A stretch of DNA of 64,000 nucleotides from Lewinellaceae bacterium (GTDB lineage: Bacteria > Bacteroidota > Bacteroidia > Chitinophagales > Saprospiraceae), in NCBI GenBank assembly GCA_020636255.1, contig JACJYE010000006.1:352846-416845 (forward strand), given 5' to 3'. The notes under the pieces are model-generated. The model was not told the DNA's origin. It saw only the letters and a list, made by a program, of their open reading frames with translations, and searched no databases. Positions 62,312-64,000 of the stretch are shown piece by piece. Positions within the stretch are counted from its first letter, which is position 1. Each line of letters opens with the position of its first letter. The translations under genes were made by a program, and so were the position numbers.

Positions 62312-64000
62312 TTACAGCGATATCCGTATGCCCGGCCCCAGCAGCAGGAACCACTGCGATTTGGACAGGAAGTACCCGCCTCCGGCATAGAGGGGAAACG
62401 ATAGCCGGCTACGCTCTTTAGAGGGTATGGGGTACAGGCTGGCCAGGACAACGATACCTACGTCCCGGTTGTCGTTGTTATCACTAAAGTTGAAAGCGTT
62501 GAAGGCCAGAAAGCCGGCCCCGAACTTAAAGGGCTTGGCACGGGCCACCTGCCTGTCCTGATAAAAGCTGAACTGAGCGATCATGGCCATACTGATCCCT
62601 CCCAGGTTGCCGAATCCGGGCTCGTCGAGGCGTTTGACGACCAGTCCGGCAGGGAACGATACGTCGATATCAAAAGTGGTGCTCTTGTGCAGGACGAACT
62701 CGATCGACTTGGACAAGGCGTTTTTACCGTACTTTTCAGGTTTGTGGCGGATCGTCAGCCGGATCGTCGTCCAGGGGTCGAGTTCAAAAGTTTTCTTGCG
62801 CAGGTATTCATTGAGCTTGATATCTGTCATGCGGCAGCCGTCTTCCGAATAGATACCGTGGCGGGGAGAGCTCTCCCCCGGGCAAATGACGATGTTGTGG
62901 ATCTCCCGCTGGTCGATCAGGGCATTATTCTTCTCTCTGACCTCGATATTGACCTCCAGTTCCTGCCGGCCATACAGCCTGCCCTGGTCGATGAGGCCGT
63001 TGTTGAAGTGGATGGTGATATCCGGCAGTGTGCCGTTCACGAACTGGAGCAGGCTGGCGTCGGAAACGTTGAGGGTATCATTGCCATAATACAGGCTGAT
63101 GTAGTCGAACGGCCGGGCCCGTTCATATTCCTTCACCCGGAGCGCCTGCCCGGTAGGTTCGCTACCGTTGTAGATGGTGATCTTTTTCTGGGCTATTCCC
63201 AGCGGCACCTGGCCGCTGAATGCCAGCTCCCTGTCGCTCTGGATCACGGTGTCCTTCCTCACGGCGTCGAGCCCGTCGAATCGGATATCAGCTCTGTGGA
63301 GGCTCTGCCCTTCGATCCTGATATCGACGCGTTCGCCGGGGAAAACGTCATTACCTGGCTGCCAGTCCTGCCCTTCCCTTCTCAGGCTGACCTTGCTGGC
63401 CTGCGTTTCGGGTATGATATCCAGGTTGGTGATGTAAATGGCCTTGTCGCCGTCTTTTATATACAGATATCCCTCTCCGCGCCGGTGGTAATCGTAGAGG
63501 CGCAGCCAGCAAAGCACGCGCCCGTTGCCTAGCACATTGCGCGTAAATATCTCGGCCACGAGGGGCCCGCCGGCCTCTTCCTGAGCTTCCAGGCGGTAGG
63601 TCTTCTGCATCTTTAACTTGCTGTCGTAGGCCAGCTCGATCTCCAGCGCCTGCCGGTTGTTGCCCTCCCCTAAGCTGGCCTCGCGCCGGTTGATGGCCAG
63701 GTACGATAGCTTGGCAGGTTTAACGGTGAAAGATTTCACGACGGGCCCCAGCTGGTATGACGGCCTGCCCTGCTCGTCGAGATAAGGTTTCCGGAGCCCC
63801 AAAGGGATGCTCACCTCCTGTTCGCCGAGCCTGTTGGGCATCAGCTGGACGTAAATCCCGTCATCCTCTTTGCGGAATGCGTAGTTGATGGGCAGGCCCG
63901 TTGCCCATACTTTTGGCAGGATGATATTGTCCGGGTTGTTGGTTTCCAGCCTGACGGCCTTTTCTTCTCCGATGAACAGCTCATGGGGTTCTTCGGGCAG
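62312..64000 (-). CDS. Unrecognised large protein, open at the right edge
   Basis: The reading frame continues past the internal Met at 63841 to the window end (visible part begins LPEEPHELFIGEEKAV), so at least 563 residues are present and the true start lies outside. It is beta-rich with repeated Ig-like or propeller-like strands (GEGYLYIKDGDKAIYITNLD, ADIRFDGLDAVRKDT). The last ~130 residues (SFPAGLVVKRLDEPGFGNLG ... YAGGGYFLSKSQWFLLLGPGIRISL) alternate Gly and aromatics and end in Leu, like an outer-membrane barrel. Family not recognised. Probably an outer-membrane or surface protein. Confidence 0.7.
   Translation of the reverse strand: MPEEPHELFIGEEKAVRLETNNPDNIILPKVWATGLPINYAFRKEDDGIYVQLMPNRLGEQEVSIPLGLRKPYLDEQGRPSYQLGPVVKSFTVKPAKLSYLAINRREASLGEGNNRQALEIELAYDSKLKMQKTYRLEAQEEAGGPLVAEIFTRNVLGNGRVLCWLRLYDYHRRGEGYLYIKDGDKAIYITNLDIIPETQASKVSLRREGQDWQPGNDVFPGERVDIRIEGQSLHRADIRFDGLDAVRKDTVIQSDRELAFSGQVPLGIAQKKITIYNGSEPTGQALRVKEYERARPFDYISLYYGNDTLNVSDASLLQFVNGTLPDITIHFNNGLIDQGRLYGRQELEVNIEVREKNNALIDQREIHNIVICPGESSPRHGIYSEDGCRMTDIKLNEYLRKKTFELDPWTTIRLTIRHKPEKYGKNALSKSIEFVLHKSTTFDIDVSFPAGLVVKRLDEPGFGNLGGISMAMIAQFSFYQDRQVARAKPFKFGAGFLAFNAFNFSDNNDNRDVGIVVLASLYPIPSKERSRLSFPLYAGGGYFLSKSQWFLLLGPGIRISL

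Overview
The window comes from a chromosome of the phylum Bacteroidota, most likely a marine gliding or filamentous relative of the Saprospiria. The basis is a giant SprB-repeat surface protein with a type IX secretion (type B) C-terminal sorting domain, TAnnTTTG-type -7 promoter elements (one with an exactly spaced TTTG -33 box), weak Shine-Dalgarno sites and a moderately GC-rich composition. The species placement is inference.

Region 1 (1-14890) is housekeeping and surface functions: a cut-off exported protein and the SprB-like adhesin on the minus strand, signal peptide peptidase SppA, a Tat-exported SGNH hydrolase, a plus-strand run of a metallo-beta-lactamase-fold hydrolase, ParA, ParB and a DUF5683 membrane protein, a subtilisin-like protease with two P domains (minus), and a CAP-domain lipoprotein.

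Region 2 (14899-48211) is the centrepiece: a complete extracellular contractile injection system (eCIS, PVC/Afp/AlgoCIS type), 25 genes all on the minus strand and tightly packed. In transcription order they are DUF4255 cap/terminator, an unrecognised 381-residue protein, two sheaths, two tubes, a 53-residue DUF5908 protein, LysM baseplate protein, VgrG-like spike, PAAR tip, gp25-like wedge, baseplate J, an S74 self-cleaving fibre, a Pvc12-like wedge, the tape measure, a membrane-anchored VWA protein, eight probable cargo genes, and the AAA+ ATPase. The eight cargo proteins are unrelated in their bodies, but all carry one or two aromatic-pair (xFF) motifs in their first 46 residues, usually followed by a V/I/L-Q-R/K/S element. 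Five of the eight contain an HExxH zinc-peptidase motif and one is the DUF4157 eCIS core domain itself. I read the N-terminal module as a candidate loading tag. A near-perfect Bacteroidota promoter lies about 470 nt upstream of the first eCIS gene, giving a long untranslated leader.

Region 3 (48229-60600) is metabolism: a 2-hydroxyacid dehydrogenase, a DUF4010 membrane protein, a sterol-desaturase-type hydroxylase followed by a D-aminoacylase-type lipoprotein, a 1-Cys peroxiredoxin bordered by a 32-bp palindromic repeat array, and the metY-metX pair. The metY leader holds a SAM-I-type riboswitch and then a 35-codon leader peptide ending RPCMRSCMCCCC, so the operon looks controlled both by SAM and by Cys/Met supply. 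An OFA-family transporter, an OsmC protein and a short-chain dehydrogenase follow. Region 4 (60699-64000) has a di-haem cytochrome c peroxidase lipoprotein and a large unrecognised protein that runs off the right edge.
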